A stretch of DNA of 64,000 nucleotides, taken from NCBI RefSeq assembly GCF_003254055.1, contig NZ_QKZT01000001.1, positions 310,001-374,000 on the forward strand, written 5' to 3'. How positions within the stretch are numbered: the stretch's first letter is position 1; each line of letters begins with the position of its first letter. A program made the translations under genes and the position numbers. Origin of the DNA: Algoriphagus chordae. Its GTDB lineage: Bacteria > Bacteroidota > Bacteroidia > Cytophagales > Cyclobacteriaceae. A model generated the notes under the pieces. The model made no database searches and had not been told where the DNA came from. It saw only the letters and a list, made by a program, of their open reading frames with translations. Below, in pieces: positions 36,361-45,750 of the stretch.

Positions 36361-37286
36361 AATTCTGCTTTTTGAAGCGGTAATGTCCAGCCATCCTTGA
36401 TGCCACGGGATACAGCTTTTAGCTTTTGGAATCTACCTCTCAGGCAAAAATAACCCATCCATAGGACAAATCGAGTAAGGTGATACGAGGAAGCAATTAA
36501 TCTACTTAGACCCGTTGATTGCGCGCGAATCAGATAGAACTGATTGCGAACATGGAAGTAAAACACCCTAGGACTTAGGGTTCCCTCGGAGTGTTTTTTC
36601 TTGGAAGATGCTCCAGCCTCATGATAGATCATCGCCTGAGTAGCCAGCTCAATAGTATAGGCTTTTGCCCGAAAGCGTAAGGACCATTCCACATCTTCGA
36701 AATAGGCAAAATAACTTGCATTAAGCAGGCCGACCTCTAAGAGGGCATCTCTAGATATGAGCATACAGCAGCCAGTTGCCCAATCCAGTTCTTGGTCTTG
36801 AGCTTGGTATTCTTCTTTGAATTTTCGATCTCCGAGAGTGATGGCTCTGCACCATAAGTGATTCCATTTTCCTCCAGCACTCCATATTTTAGTTCGATCA
36901 TGAAGAAAGAAAATCAATGGCTGCACTACACCCAATCTTGGTTTGCCTTGAAATTTGAGCATCATCTGTGCAAGAAAATCAGGAGCCACTAGGGTGTCAT
37001 TGTTCAACAACATCACATGAGAATATCCATCCTCCAGGGCTTTTCTAATCCCAACATTATTCCCAGCTGAAAAACCTAGATTGGAGTCGTTTTCGATTAA
37101 ATCAATTTCAGGAAACTCAGTTTTCAGTTTTTTCCCTTCCGCAATATGCGAACCATTATCTACTACAATAACCTTGTAATCTGGGAATTCTAGCAATCGG
37201 AGTGACAACAGGCAATCTGCAGTAAATGCATACCCGTTCCAATTCACCAAAATAATCGCGACTGAAGGATCAGGAGTAAAAGCCAT
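36351..37286 (-). CDS. glycosyltransferase family 2
   Basis: A 311-residue GT-A enzyme: start VAIILVNWNGYAFTADCLLS, VIVVDNGS nucleotide-binding turn, LLNNDTLVAPDF at the metal-binding DxD position, WATGCCMLISRDAL and the catalytic AYFEDVEWSLRF. This subgroup often transfers rhamnose or similar sugars. It is tightly packed between the flippase (17-base overlap) and the polymerase gene (10-base overlap). Confidence 0.92.
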   Translation of the reverse strand: MAFTPDPSVAIILVNWNGYAFTADCLLSLRLLEFPDYKVIVVDNGSHIAEGKKLKTEFPEIDLIENDSNLGFSAGNNVGIRKALEDGYSHVMLLNNDTLVAPDFLAQMMLKFQGKPRLGVVQPLIFFLHDRTKIWSAGGKWNHLWCRAITLGDRKFKEEYQAQDQELDWATGCCMLISRDALLEVGLLNASYFAYFEDVEWSLRFRAKAYTIELATQAMIYHEAGASSKKKHSEGTLSPRVFYFHVRNQFYLIRAQSTGLSRLIASSYHLTRFVLWMGYFCLRGRFQKLKAVSRGIKDGWTLPLQKAELWP

Positions 37287-38559
37287 AGAAAAGTTTTCGA
37301 TTTCGCTTGTACAAAAGAAGCATACAAATAATGTAGGCTACTATTTCTGTTGACAGAATACCAAGGCATAGCCCTACGCCCTGATAAAGATAAGTCAAAA
37401 TAGATGTCACGATGATCATATAAAGGCACATCATCCAACTTGCTTTGAAGAGTAGTTGCTTAAGATCTGCCACCAGCATCATGGTAATATTCGGAATGTT
37501 CAAACAAGAAAGGAATAAAATAGGGGACAAGAGTTGCAGATAAGTGACCGATTCTGCCAGTTCTGATCTAGATAATACTCTAATGATCCATGGCGCTCCG
37601 AGATAAGTTAATGTTGCGATCAGTGCTCCTACCAGTAAAACTCTGATGTATACTAATTTCAAAAAACGATAGAAGGAGTCTTCATTATTTTTATAGAGCT
37701 TGGAAGCATTCGGGAATATCGCCTGTATAATCATTGCTGGGAATAGACGTAACACCATCACTACCCGCTCTGCCAGACTGTACATCCCTAGGGTCTCCGC
37801 TCCTGCAAAAAAACTGAAAATTATTAATCCACCATTAACGGATATATAACCGGTAAGATTACTGAAAAAGAATAAAATGTTCTCTTTCAAACTTGCCCAA
37901 ATCGCAGAAAACTGCGGTCTATAGAAGCGGATTTCTAAGAAGGTGTGGATGTAAGCGAGTAGAAATAGGTTGATTATTAAGCCGGTGAAACCCATCATAA
38001 AATTTACCCATTTGCTAAGTTCTGGACTGTGGATAAATAGTACAATCCCCATCAGGAAGAGTAATTTGCTGAAAATGTTTGCGATGCTGATCAGCTTCAT
38101 TTTTTCCATTCCCTGAAAAAACCAAAGGGGTAAAGTGGCCTCCGAAAAAAGCAAGAGTACCGAATACACCAGGATTAACTGGTATTCTTTAAAGAGATTT
38201 AGGCCAAATACTCCGATCAAAATCAAAACAGTAGCAAAACTTGCAAGTAGGATTTTGGCGGAAAAAATATTAGAAACTAGATGTGAGAGTGCTGTCTTAT
38301 CATTCTGATTGACGGCAACTGCGCGAGGTGCACTCAGATTGTAGCCGAAGCCCACTAGAATATTCAAGAGGATAATGATGGAAAGGGCGAGATTGACCAA
38401 GCCAAACTGATCCACTCCGATTCCTTGAATAAGTAGGGGCATCGAAATAATGGAAATCAACACATTGGATGATTGAATAATCGCCAGAAACAAAAAATTC
38501 TGAATCGATTTATTCTTGATAATGTCGCTGATGGGAATAAGACCGAGTTTTTCTAGCAT
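37270..38559 (-). CDS. Wzx-like polysaccharide flippase (MOP superfamily)
   Basis: A 429-residue inner-membrane protein with about twelve helices and the MATE/MOP-like start (FLFLAIIQSSNVLISIISMPLLIQGIG). It is expected to move lipid-linked repeat units across the inner membrane. It lies 13 bases after the Wzz-like gene and overlaps the GT2 gene, which fits a Wzx/Wzy-dependent pathway. Confidence 0.88.
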   Translation of the reverse strand: MLEKLGLIPISDIIKNKSIQNFLFLAIIQSSNVLISIISMPLLIQGIGVDQFGLVNLALSIIILLNILVGFGYNLSAPRAVAVNQNDKTALSHLVSNIFSAKILLASFATVLILIGVFGLNLFKEYQLILVYSVLLLFSEATLPLWFFQGMEKMKLISIANIFSKLLFLMGIVLFIHSPELSKWVNFMMGFTGLIINLFLLAYIHTFLEIRFYRPQFSAIWASLKENILFFFSNLTGYISVNGGLIIFSFFAGAETLGMYSLAERVVMVLRLFPAMIIQAIFPNASKLYKNNEDSFYRFLKLVYIRVLLVGALIATLTYLGAPWIIRVLSRSELAESVTYLQLLSPILFLSCLNIPNITMMLVADLKQLLFKASWMMCLYMIIVTSILTYLYQGVGLCLGILSTEIVAYIICMLLLYKRNRKLFYGFYS

Positions 38560-38572
38560 GCCAGCTTATAGT

Positions 38573-39640
38573 TTAGCTTTCCTGCACATGCTTCTGATAT
38601 AATCGTCGGAAATAAAGCCAAAAAATCGTTAGCATTCCTATAATCGCACAGCCATAGACCATGCCTTTTACCAGTCGGATTTCAGATCTTTCCAATGGGA
38701 ACCTAGGAGAATCTATGATCTGAATTAATGGAGAATTGTTGCGATGATTGACTTTGGCGATTTCCAGATTTTTAACAACTTCTTCATAGACTGCACCTGT
38801 CGCTTGTACGTCTATTTGTTTCTTGCGAGTTTCGATGGTTGCAGTCGATAGCAGCGGGTTTGCATTGGGAACTCGGTCAGTAGCAGAGGCAAAAGAATCA
38901 ATACTTTGATCCAATATTTTGCGAACACTATCTGCCTGAGATTGAAGAATAGACAAGTTTTCACTCGTCTTTTTAGTCTTAGTCTCTCTGTAGAATTCAT
39001 TTACATTTTCTACCAAATGCTCATTGAATGATTTCGCATATGCTTCATCCTTTGATAAAACAGTCACTTGTATGATTGTCAATTTCCGATCTGGCTTAGC
39101 CACAGAAAGTTGATTTTCACGCACAAGTTTGGCTACTTCTTTGACCACCGAATCCTGAGTAACTGTAAAGCTTTCTCTAGGGATAGAAAAGTCCATGCTA
39201 GCAATATCGACTTTGGAGGCCCACTTTTTGTCAAGCTCTTCAAATTGGATAAAACGGTCTATTAGTAATTGATTCTCATCAAAAGGGCTCAATAATGCTT
39301 CGTCAAGCATGCGTTCAGAACGGTAGAGCTCCATGATGTTGTCTCCCTGAAAAAGCCCGCTAGTTCCACCCATGGAACCAAGGTTTACGCCTACCAAGGA
39401 GGCAAGACCAGACATTTGCCCCATTCCACCGGAATCGCCATCTTCCAAAACAAAGGAAGTCGTGGCGATGAAAACGGGTTTTTTGAATATGGAAACCAGT
39501 GCTCCTAAGGCTAAGCCAAGGATGCCAGCTAGGATAAGAACCTTCCATTGAGAAATGAAATAGGATATCCAGGAGGAAATATTTTGAATGACCTCTTTGA
39601 AGGTAAATTGATTCTCAGAAAAATGATTTGATCCAGCCAT
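38573..39640 (-). CDS. Wzz-family chain-length regulator (no kinase domain)
   Basis: A 355-residue polysaccharide co-polymerase. A helix near residues 35-55 (ILAGILGLALGALVSIF) and one near 325-347 flank a periplasmic Wzz domain with coiled-coil segments. The protein ends shortly after the second helix, so the Wzc-type tyrosine kinase domain is absent; such a kinase would have to be elsewhere. A Gly-rich stretch (MGQMSGLASLVGVNLGSMGG) marks the Bacteroidota branch. The start overlaps the stop of the export protein gene by one base. Confidence 0.88.
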   Translation of the reverse strand: MAGSNHFSENQFTFKEVIQNISSWISYFISQWKVLILAGILGLALGALVSIFKKPVFIATTSFVLEDGDSGGMGQMSGLASLVGVNLGSMGGTSGLFQGDNIMELYRSERMLDEALLSPFDENQLLIDRFIQFEELDKKWASKVDIASMDFSIPRESFTVTQDSVVKEVAKLVRENQLSVAKPDRKLTIIQVTVLSKDEAYAKSFNEHLVENVNEFYRETKTKKTSENLSILQSQADSVRKILDQSIDSFASATDRVPNANPLLSTATIETRKKQIDVQATGAVYEEVVKNLEIAKVNHRNNSPLIQIIDSPRFPLERSEIRLVKGMVYGCAIIGMLTIFWLYFRRLYQKHVQES

Positions 39641-42219
39641 TACTGCCAGTTGATTTGTGAAAGGACTAATCCCAGTGTAGCTAATCCAGTAGTAATACCT
39701 ACTATCTCCCCTAAGCGCAGTGGCACTTTTGGCCCTTTGGTTGGCACGATGACCTCGGCTCCTGGTTCTACTGGAGGATAGTTTTTAATTCCCAAAAATC
39801 CCTTTGTACGCTTTACAGCTCCATTCGCATACACCACATAAGTTTGCTTTCTATTGGCACGGCGTTCAAAACCGCCAGCGCCGTTGATGTAGTGTTTCAA
39901 ACTTCTTCCTGACTCATGTCGAAGGGTAGTAGGATAGACCACATCTCCTCGCATTCTCACCGTCTGAAACAATTTGGGAACGGATAAAATATCTCCTTCT
40001 TCTAGAAGAAGATCATCTTCAGAACCAGGGTTTTTCAGAATTTCTTCCAAGTTGATTGCTACCGCCTCGGTTTCTTTCAACTTGATGGCAAAGCCAGGCG
40101 TTTCTGAAGCGATTTGATCTAGAGATTCTTTTTTGGATTGCGCCAACTGGTTATCTACGGGAGATACCGACGTAGGGAAATCAGTGATTAATCGCTGTAA
40201 CAATTCGGACTGAGCTTCTGAATTGCTTGGGTTCTCCGCAAGTTTCATACGCAAGCCTTCCAGATTTCTCTGACGACGCAGTTGCTCAGATTCTGTGTTG
40301 AAAAATTCAGTTCTTCGGATCAATGTTGCTCCTTTTGCATAAGCAAACTGATTGAGGCCACCAGCTCGTTTGATTAGATCTGAGATGCGTTCTCCACTGC
40401 TTTGGATGGCAAATATTCCAGGGGAATTCACCTGACCTTCCACTGCTGTCAATTTCTGCATGGTGAAGCTTGCTCTTTTCCTTACGATAACTTGGTCAAA
40501 GGCTACTAGCGATGGGGAATTTGGATTGTAACCTAAGTCTGGATTTACCTGCGTAGGAATGATATCGGCTAAAGTTCCCAAGTCAGAATCTTCCAATCTT
40601 CTGGCTATTTCTATGTCTTGTGAGTTTGCAGATTCCTGAAAACCTCCGGCCATTACGATCAAATCTTCCACCTTCATTGCTGCTGAATAGGGATAAACAC
40701 CAGGTTTCTTGACTTCACCTAGAATCTGCACATATTCCTCATTATTGATATCGTAGATACTGGCAATTCGAACCACATCTTCACGCTGAAGTGGAATATC
40801 AGGGCTGGTCCCCTCCAAAACTTCTCGAAGCTTTACCTGAATCATCTCGGTGCTCAGATCATCTTTTGTTCTCAAAATACTTGCCTGAGTGGTATAAGCA
40901 TCTCCTCGTAGACCTTCTGCATTTTTTACCAATTGGGATAGGGTAAGACCTTCGTCCAAAGCAAATGTGCCTTCTCGGTACACTGCGCCCTTGATCTGCA
41001 CACGATTGGAATAGCGATCCAGAATTCGTTGAACAGTGATTTCATCTCCACCTTTTAAGAGGAAGAGATCAAATTGATTTTGATAGACATCAGAAACGGA
41101 GCGTTGATTACCGGTGATCCGGGAAATCGCTACACGGTCTTTGAATGCATGGTCAGTAAATCCTCCTGCATACTGCAATAGATCAGTAAAATTGTCATCT
41201 TCTTTTGCCTCAAAAATCATCGGACGCTTGACCTCTCCTTTTACCTTCACATGAGAAAGATAAGGAGGCACCAAAATCACATCCTGATCTTGTAATTTAA
41301 GATCAAGTTGAGCACTGCCATTGATCAATAAATCATAGACATCTATCTCTGCGACAGCCTTATTATTCCTTACCAATTTGATCTTACGCATGGAGCCATT
41401 TTCATTGGGGCCCCCTGCAGCGTATAAGGCATTGAAAACAGTGGAAAATGCGCTTAACGTAAAAGTGCCTGGCAGGCGTACTTCACCTAAAATATTCACT
41501 TTGATGGTACCTACATTTCCTAAAGTTACCTGAAGAAAGGTATTGGGATTGTTTCCCAAAAGACCCGAGTAATACTTCCCAATTCGATTTTTTAGAATTC
41601 CTGTGGCTTCTTCTATGGACTTGCCAGAAACGGACACGGGTCCGATATTATCCAAAAGCACAAAGCCATCTGGGCTGACCGAGGCTTCGAAATACTGCTC
41701 TGATTGCCCATAGATATCCACATATATCAGATCTCCAGGACCTAGAATATAGCTTTTAGGAGTGGCTTGGTTAAGGTTTGGCTCAAAGCTTAGGCTTCTA
41801 TCTTTCTGATAGAAAAGTGAAGAACCAAATATTTCATTTCCATTAGGTTTATTTGAAACATGAGAGGAGGGTTGATACATACCCAGGTTTATCTCATCCA
41901 AATCCACCTGTTCACGGGCATCCCGCTTAGATATTTTGGTGTTCCGGCCTGCTACGTCTTTCTCTTCGCCTATTCTTGTTCTCATCTTCGCCAACTCGCT
42001 AGGGGGCATTCCCTGGAGTTCTAAGGCTTTAAGAAACTCTGCCTTAGTCAGCCCAGAATCATAAGCACGGTCTAGTAAATCCTGAACTTGCTCATCAGAT
42101 AGTTCGTCCACTTTGATTTTTTCGGCTTCGTTTACTTCCTGCGCCAAAGTTTGCGGAATAGCCAGGCCTAGATAGGCTAGAAATATGAAAAAGTAAGAGA
42201 ATTGCTTAATTGAAATCAT
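39640..42219 (-). CDS. Wza-like SLBB polysaccharide export protein
   Basis: An 859-residue outer-membrane export protein, first gene of the polysaccharide operon. It has a signal peptide (cleavage after LAQ, near residue 27) and a helical linker with acidic repeats. A Poly_export domain follows (about 153-235, starting SYILGPGDLIYVDIYG), then five or six SLBB domains (patterns GEVRLPGTFTL, GEVKRPMIF, GEVKKPGVYP, GQVNSPGIFA, GDVVYPTTL). A C-terminal hydrophobic segment (IVGITTGLATLGLVLSQI) completes it. This is longer than Wza because of extra SLBB units, as is usual in Bacteroidota. A near-match promoter box lies about 32 bases upstream on the minus strand. Confidence 0.92.
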   Translation of the reverse strand: MISIKQFSYFFIFLAYLGLAIPQTLAQEVNEAEKIKVDELSDEQVQDLLDRAYDSGLTKAEFLKALELQGMPPSELAKMRTRIGEEKDVAGRNTKISKRDAREQVDLDEINLGMYQPSSHVSNKPNGNEIFGSSLFYQKDRSLSFEPNLNQATPKSYILGPGDLIYVDIYGQSEQYFEASVSPDGFVLLDNIGPVSVSGKSIEEATGILKNRIGKYYSGLLGNNPNTFLQVTLGNVGTIKVNILGEVRLPGTFTLSAFSTVFNALYAAGGPNENGSMRKIKLVRNNKAVAEIDVYDLLINGSAQLDLKLQDQDVILVPPYLSHVKVKGEVKRPMIFEAKEDDNFTDLLQYAGGFTDHAFKDRVAISRITGNQRSVSDVYQNQFDLFLLKGGDEITVQRILDRYSNRVQIKGAVYREGTFALDEGLTLSQLVKNAEGLRGDAYTTQASILRTKDDLSTEMIQVKLREVLEGTSPDIPLQREDVVRIASIYDINNEEYVQILGEVKKPGVYPYSAAMKVEDLIVMAGGFQESANSQDIEIARRLEDSDLGTLADIIPTQVNPDLGYNPNSPSLVAFDQVIVRKRASFTMQKLTAVEGQVNSPGIFAIQSSGERISDLIKRAGGLNQFAYAKGATLIRRTEFFNTESEQLRRQRNLEGLRMKLAENPSNSEAQSELLQRLITDFPTSVSPVDNQLAQSKKESLDQIASETPGFAIKLKETEAVAINLEEILKNPGSEDDLLLEEGDILSVPKLFQTVRMRGDVVYPTTLRHESGRSLKHYINGAGGFERRANRKQTYVVYANGAVKRTKGFLGIKNYPPVEPGAEVIVPTKGPKVPLRLGEIVGITTGLATLGLVLSQINWQ

Positions 42220-42338
42220 ATAGAAAAGGTAGTTCCAGGTGAATCAAGAACAAATATGGGGATTAAAAATCCATGAATTTCTTAATTCTACCAAATATAG
42301 TTCCAAAAACCTGAGATCTCATTTCCTTCTGCCTATAC

Positions 42339-43388
42339 TCACTCCGTACAATTCCTGCATATTTCGATCTGAGTTCGGTCATTTAGCAATTGTTTTCTGA
42401 AGTTTTGATAGGGGGGTGATGACCAGATGGAGGATAAGGATTGGGATTTTAATTCTCCCATGACATACGCTGCATCCTTGTCGAAGCAGCAGGGCACGAT
42501 CTTTCCATCCCAAGTAGACACAGCTCCTTGCCACATACGCCAGCATTTGTTTTCTAGCTTTTTCTTCAGCTTCCACTTGCCATTTCCCGTAGGCACATAT
42601 CTGGAATAGCCCAAGTCTGATGGAATCAGCTCAGAACCATTCTCATAGTCATAAATCTGAGTGGTTTTAAGTTGCAGCTCATCTACCTGCATTTCTTTCG
42701 CCCAGCGCTTCAATTCTGGCAACTGGTGTTCGTTTTGCCCAGTAACCAAAAATTGTAGGACCACCCTCGGGAAGTTTTGCCTGGACTTTTCACGTTCAGA
42801 TAAGAGTAATGTGATTCCTTTCTGTACTTTATCGAGCCTTCCTCCCACTCGGTATTTTTCATAAATATCCTGCGTGATTCCATCCATGGACACTATCAAT
42901 TGCTTCAAGCCACTTTGAAGAACTTCGTTGACTTGCTTTTCCTGCAAGTAATGTGCGTTGGTAGAAGTGGAGGTGAAAATATCTTTAGAATCTGCATAGG
43001 CAACCATTTCCAAAAATCGTGGATTCAAAAAGGGCTCTCCCTGAAAATATAAATGTAGCCAGGTAAGATACCCTTGTACTTGATCAATGGTTTTCTTGAA
43101 AAGTTGCTCCTGAAGCATGCCCGTAGGACGAGAAAAGTCTCGCAATCCTGATGGACATTCGGGACATCTCAGGTTACAGCTGGTAGTAGGTTCTATTGAA
43201 AGTGTCGTGGGTTTTCCCCATAAAATTGGCTTTCCTATAATCCTGGAAAGCTGAAAGGAACTTGCCAACAAGAGGTAATTGAAGATTTTCTGAAAAGTCA
43301 GAAGACTTAAAAATGCTTGTGCCGTGGTCAGCTTATTTTTCACGCGGTCAAGTAAGGCATAGGATAGGGAAGAAGCAATTTGTAACAC
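42339..43388 (-). CDS. radical SAM/SPASM-domain protein
   Basis: A 349-residue enzyme with the radical SAM cluster motif CNLRCPEC (CxxxCxxC) near residue 73 and a C-terminal SPASM-type half with CW, PCCFDKDA and CRNC elements that can bind extra iron-sulfur clusters. Radical SAM/SPASM proteins modify peptides, proteins or small molecules; no precursor-like small peptide gene is visible nearby. Its ATG abuts the stop codon of the REC-adenylate cyclase gene with no gap, so it ends the signalling operon. A 119-base spacer then leads to the polysaccharide operon. Function in signalling or in polysaccharide tailoring are both possible. Confidence 0.88.
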   Translation of the reverse strand: MLQIASSLSYALLDRVKNKLTTAQAFLSLLTFQKIFNYLLLASSFQLSRIIGKPILWGKPTTLSIEPTTSCNLRCPECPSGLRDFSRPTGMLQEQLFKKTIDQVQGYLTWLHLYFQGEPFLNPRFLEMVAYADSKDIFTSTSTNAHYLQEKQVNEVLQSGLKQLIVSMDGITQDIYEKYRVGGRLDKVQKGITLLLSEREKSRQNFPRVVLQFLVTGQNEHQLPELKRWAKEMQVDELQLKTTQIYDYENGSELIPSDLGYSRYVPTGNGKWKLKKKLENKCWRMWQGAVSTWDGKIVPCCFDKDAAYVMGELKSQSLSSIWSSPPYQNFRKQLLNDRTQIEICRNCTE

Positions 43389-44429
43389 TTATTTTACTAC
43401 TTCCAATACTGACACAGGTTTGGCTTTATTCTTTAGGCTGATTTCACCTAATTTTTGAAAAGTGAATTTATCTGAAATTCCTTCTGCCCACTTCTCCAAT
43501 AACAAAATTTGTCCAGGATTTGCAGCGTTCTGAAGTCTGGAGGCCACATTGACAGCATCTCCGATGACCGTGTAGTCCAATCTTTTTAAGGATTGTGAAC
43601 CGATATTTCCTGATACCATTTCACCCGAATTCAGGCCTATAGATACCTTGGGGTTGAAATTTGATTTTTCGGAATACATCGGTAAGGCATTTATTTTGTC
43701 TCTGATAGCGATGGAAGCTCTCACAGCTCTTTCCACCTGATCTGGTCCTTTGAAAACAGCCATTACTGCATCTCCGATGAATTTGTCTACAGCCCCTTTT
43801 TCCTCGATAATTTCACGCACCATCAGGTCAAAATATTCATTGAGCAGAGGTACCACTACATTTGGTTCTTCATTTTCTGAAATTTTAGTAAAGCCACACA
43901 AATCCACAAAAGCAACTGTAGCTACTACCGTTTCATTTTCCATCAAGGAGTTTTCGGATTCCTTACCCACCATGAAATTGAGCACAGTTTCGTCCACATA
44001 CATTTTCAGGATGTTATTTTCCCTCATCGCAGTAATGGTAGATTTGATCTGATTGATATGCTGAAGGGTCTTCTCAATAGTGATTTCCAAATCCTGAAAA
44101 TCAACTGGCTTGGTGATGAAATCAAATGCACCCCGATTCATCGCTGTACGGATATTTTCCAAGTCTCCATAGGCTGAAATAATCACAGCTTTGAGCAGGG
44201 GGTTTTGTTCCTTAACCTTAGTTAATAAGGTCAACCCATCCATTTCAGGCATATTGATATCACTCAAAATCATCTCGATATCAGGCTGCTCATGAAGAAT
44301 CTCCAATGCCTCACGTCCATTCAGCGCAAACACAAAATTGTATTCTCCTGCTCGAATCTTTCTTCTGAATTTCTGTGTGATAAGAACCTCTAAATCCGCC
44401 TCATCGTCCACTACAAGTATTTTAGCCAT
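43389..44429 (-). CDS. response regulator with class III adenylate cyclase output
   Basis: A 346-residue protein. The receiver domain (1-125) has phospho-acceptor Asp57 ([12 protein letters not shown]) and the conserved Lys in FITKPVD. A helical linker leads to a class III cyclase domain (about 168-340). Metal ligands are Asp176 ([10 protein letters not shown]) and Asp220 ([10 protein letters not shown]). Lys216 and Asp285 are the pair that selects ATP over GTP, and Asn294 and Arg298 are the transition-state residues. All catalytic residues are present, so phosphorylation-controlled cAMP synthesis is a well-supported prediction. It lies 11 bases after the stand-alone receiver gene and directly before the radical SAM gene. 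Confidence 0.93.
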   Translation of the reverse strand: MAKILVVDDEADLEVLITQKFRRKIRAGEYNFVFALNGREALEILHEQPDIEMILSDINMPEMDGLTLLTKVKEQNPLLKAVIISAYGDLENIRTAMNRGAFDFITKPVDFQDLEITIEKTLQHINQIKSTITAMRENNILKMYVDETVLNFMVGKESENSLMENETVVATVAFVDLCGFTKISENEEPNVVVPLLNEYFDLMVREIIEEKGAVDKFIGDAVMAVFKGPDQVERAVRASIAIRDKINALPMYSEKSNFNPKVSIGLNSGEMVSGNIGSQSLKRLDYTVIGDAVNVASRLQNAANPGQILLLEKWAEGISDKFTFQKLGEISLKNKAKPVSVLEVVK

Positions 44430-44440
44430 AGCTTAATAAT

Positions 44441-44824
44441 CTACTTTTGATTGATTATTCTTCCGATTTCTTTTCGAAGTGCATCGAAATTTATCGGTTT
44501 CGTGAAAAATTCTTTAGCTCCAGAATCCATTGCTTTCTTAAAGTTTTCAGTGTCTCCATATGCTGAGATCATGCTCACGTTGATGGAGGGAAACTGACTT
44601 TTGACTTTATCCAATAATTCTAGTCCTGTCATGCCGGGCATATTGATGTCCGAAAATACATAAACAACTGCAGGTGGATGCTCGCTATCAAGTAACTTGA
44701 GCGCCTCATCGCCCGAAAAAGCAAAGGCAAGTTCTAACAGCCCGCTTCTAACTTCCTTTCTAAACTTCTGACGAAAAAGTAATTCTACATCTCGCTCGTC
44801 ATCGACGATTAATATTTTTGTCAT
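44441..44824 (-). CDS. stand-alone receiver (REC) protein
   Basis: A 127-residue single-domain response regulator with the acidic pair VDDE, phospho-acceptor Asp59 (FSDINMPGMTG), the switch Ser/Thr region (VSMISAYG) and Lys in FFTKPINF. It has no output domain. It resembles the receiver of the adenylate cyclase next to it (same FRxEVRxG and INMP patterns), so the two probably arose by duplication. It may act as a phosphate sink or relay, or bind a target protein. The kinase gene upstream overlaps its start by four bases. Confidence 0.92.
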   Translation of the reverse strand: MTKILIVDDERDVELLFRQKFRKEVRSGLLELAFAFSGDEALKLLDSEHPPAVVYVFSDINMPGMTGLELLDKVKSQFPSINVSMISAYGDTENFKKAMDSGAKEFFTKPINFDALRKEIGRIINQK

Positions 44825-45750
44825 AGTGTTGATGATATGGGTGGTAATGTGATTTCAAATTTGGTAAACTCTCCCTCCTTGGAGGTGATAGCCAAAGTGC
44901 CATTGTGCGCTTTCAGTATATCATGTGTAATCGACAAGCCTAGGCCTGTACCTTCTTTTCCTTTTTTGGTAGTGAAAAAAGGCTCTAAAATTCTATTCAA
45001 AATAGGTTCAGGAATGCCTGCACCATTGTCTTCTATTTCTATAGTAACCTTGTTCTTGTCTTGGCTAGTTCGGATCTTCAATACCGGTTGATAGGAGGAT
45101 TTCTCCTCCTTATCCATCTCTGAATTGAACTTGCTACGCATCGCATCAAAAGCATTATTGCAAAGGTTGACTATCACTCTACTAAAATCCTCTGCAATGA
45201 TCGCCACCTGCCCGAGCTCTGGATCTAGGTCCCAAACAAAACTTACATTGATGGGGTTTTTTCCAGCTCGCATGCCATGAAAAGCAAGATTCACAAACTC
45301 TTTCAGCAGGGTATTCAGATTGGTGGGCACGAATTCTCCTTGACCACCTCTAGAATGCATCAACATAGATTTGACTATTCCATCCGCTCGCTTACCATGC
45401 TGGAGGGTTTTCTCTAGATTCGCTTTGATATCCTGTAGTAGCTCATTGATTTCAGTAATGGTATCATTTTGCTCCAGTTTTTTTAACTCTTCCGCTATTT
45501 CCTCCACATACTCTATACTCAGCTCGGAAAAATTATTGATGAAATTGATCGGATTCTTAATCTCATGAGCAATCCCTGCCGACAACTGGCCAAGACTTGC
45601 TAACTTCTCCTGCAACAGTAACTGCTCTTGGAGTTCCTGACAGTTTTTCAGAGATTTTTCAAGTTCAAGCGTACGTATTTCGAGCAAGCGCTTCAGCTCT
45701 TTGTTTTTTACAATCCAATCTTCTTGTACCTTATCCATATTATTGGGCAT
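44821..45750 (-). CDS. soluble sensor histidine kinase
   Basis: A 309-residue cytoplasmic kinase with no membrane segment. An N-terminal coiled coil (about 10-52) leads into the HisKA-type domain with His62 (GIAHEIKNPINF) and the HGKRADGIVKSMLMHSR helix. The ATPase domain has NAFDAM, DNGAGIP and GTGLGLS. It is the most diverged of the six kinases with this module in the window, having Lys and Ile where the others have Gln and Leu. Lacking a sensor, it may take its cue from partner proteins. It overlaps both neighbours (11 bases with the propeller kinase, 4 with the receiver gene). ATG 45738 is an alternative start. Confidence 0.92.
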   Translation of the reverse strand: MPNNMDKVQEDWIVKNKELKRLLEIRTLELEKSLKNCQELQEQLLLQEKLASLGQLSAGIAHEIKNPINFINNFSELSIEYVEEIAEELKKLEQNDTITEINELLQDIKANLEKTLQHGKRADGIVKSMLMHSRGGQGEFVPTNLNTLLKEFVNLAFHGMRAGKNPINVSFVWDLDPELGQVAIIAEDFSRVIVNLCNNAFDAMRSKFNSEMDKEEKSSYQPVLKIRTSQDKNKVTIEIEDNGAGIPEPILNRILEPFFTTKKGKEGTGLGLSITHDILKAHNGTLAITSKEGEFTKFEITLPPISSTL

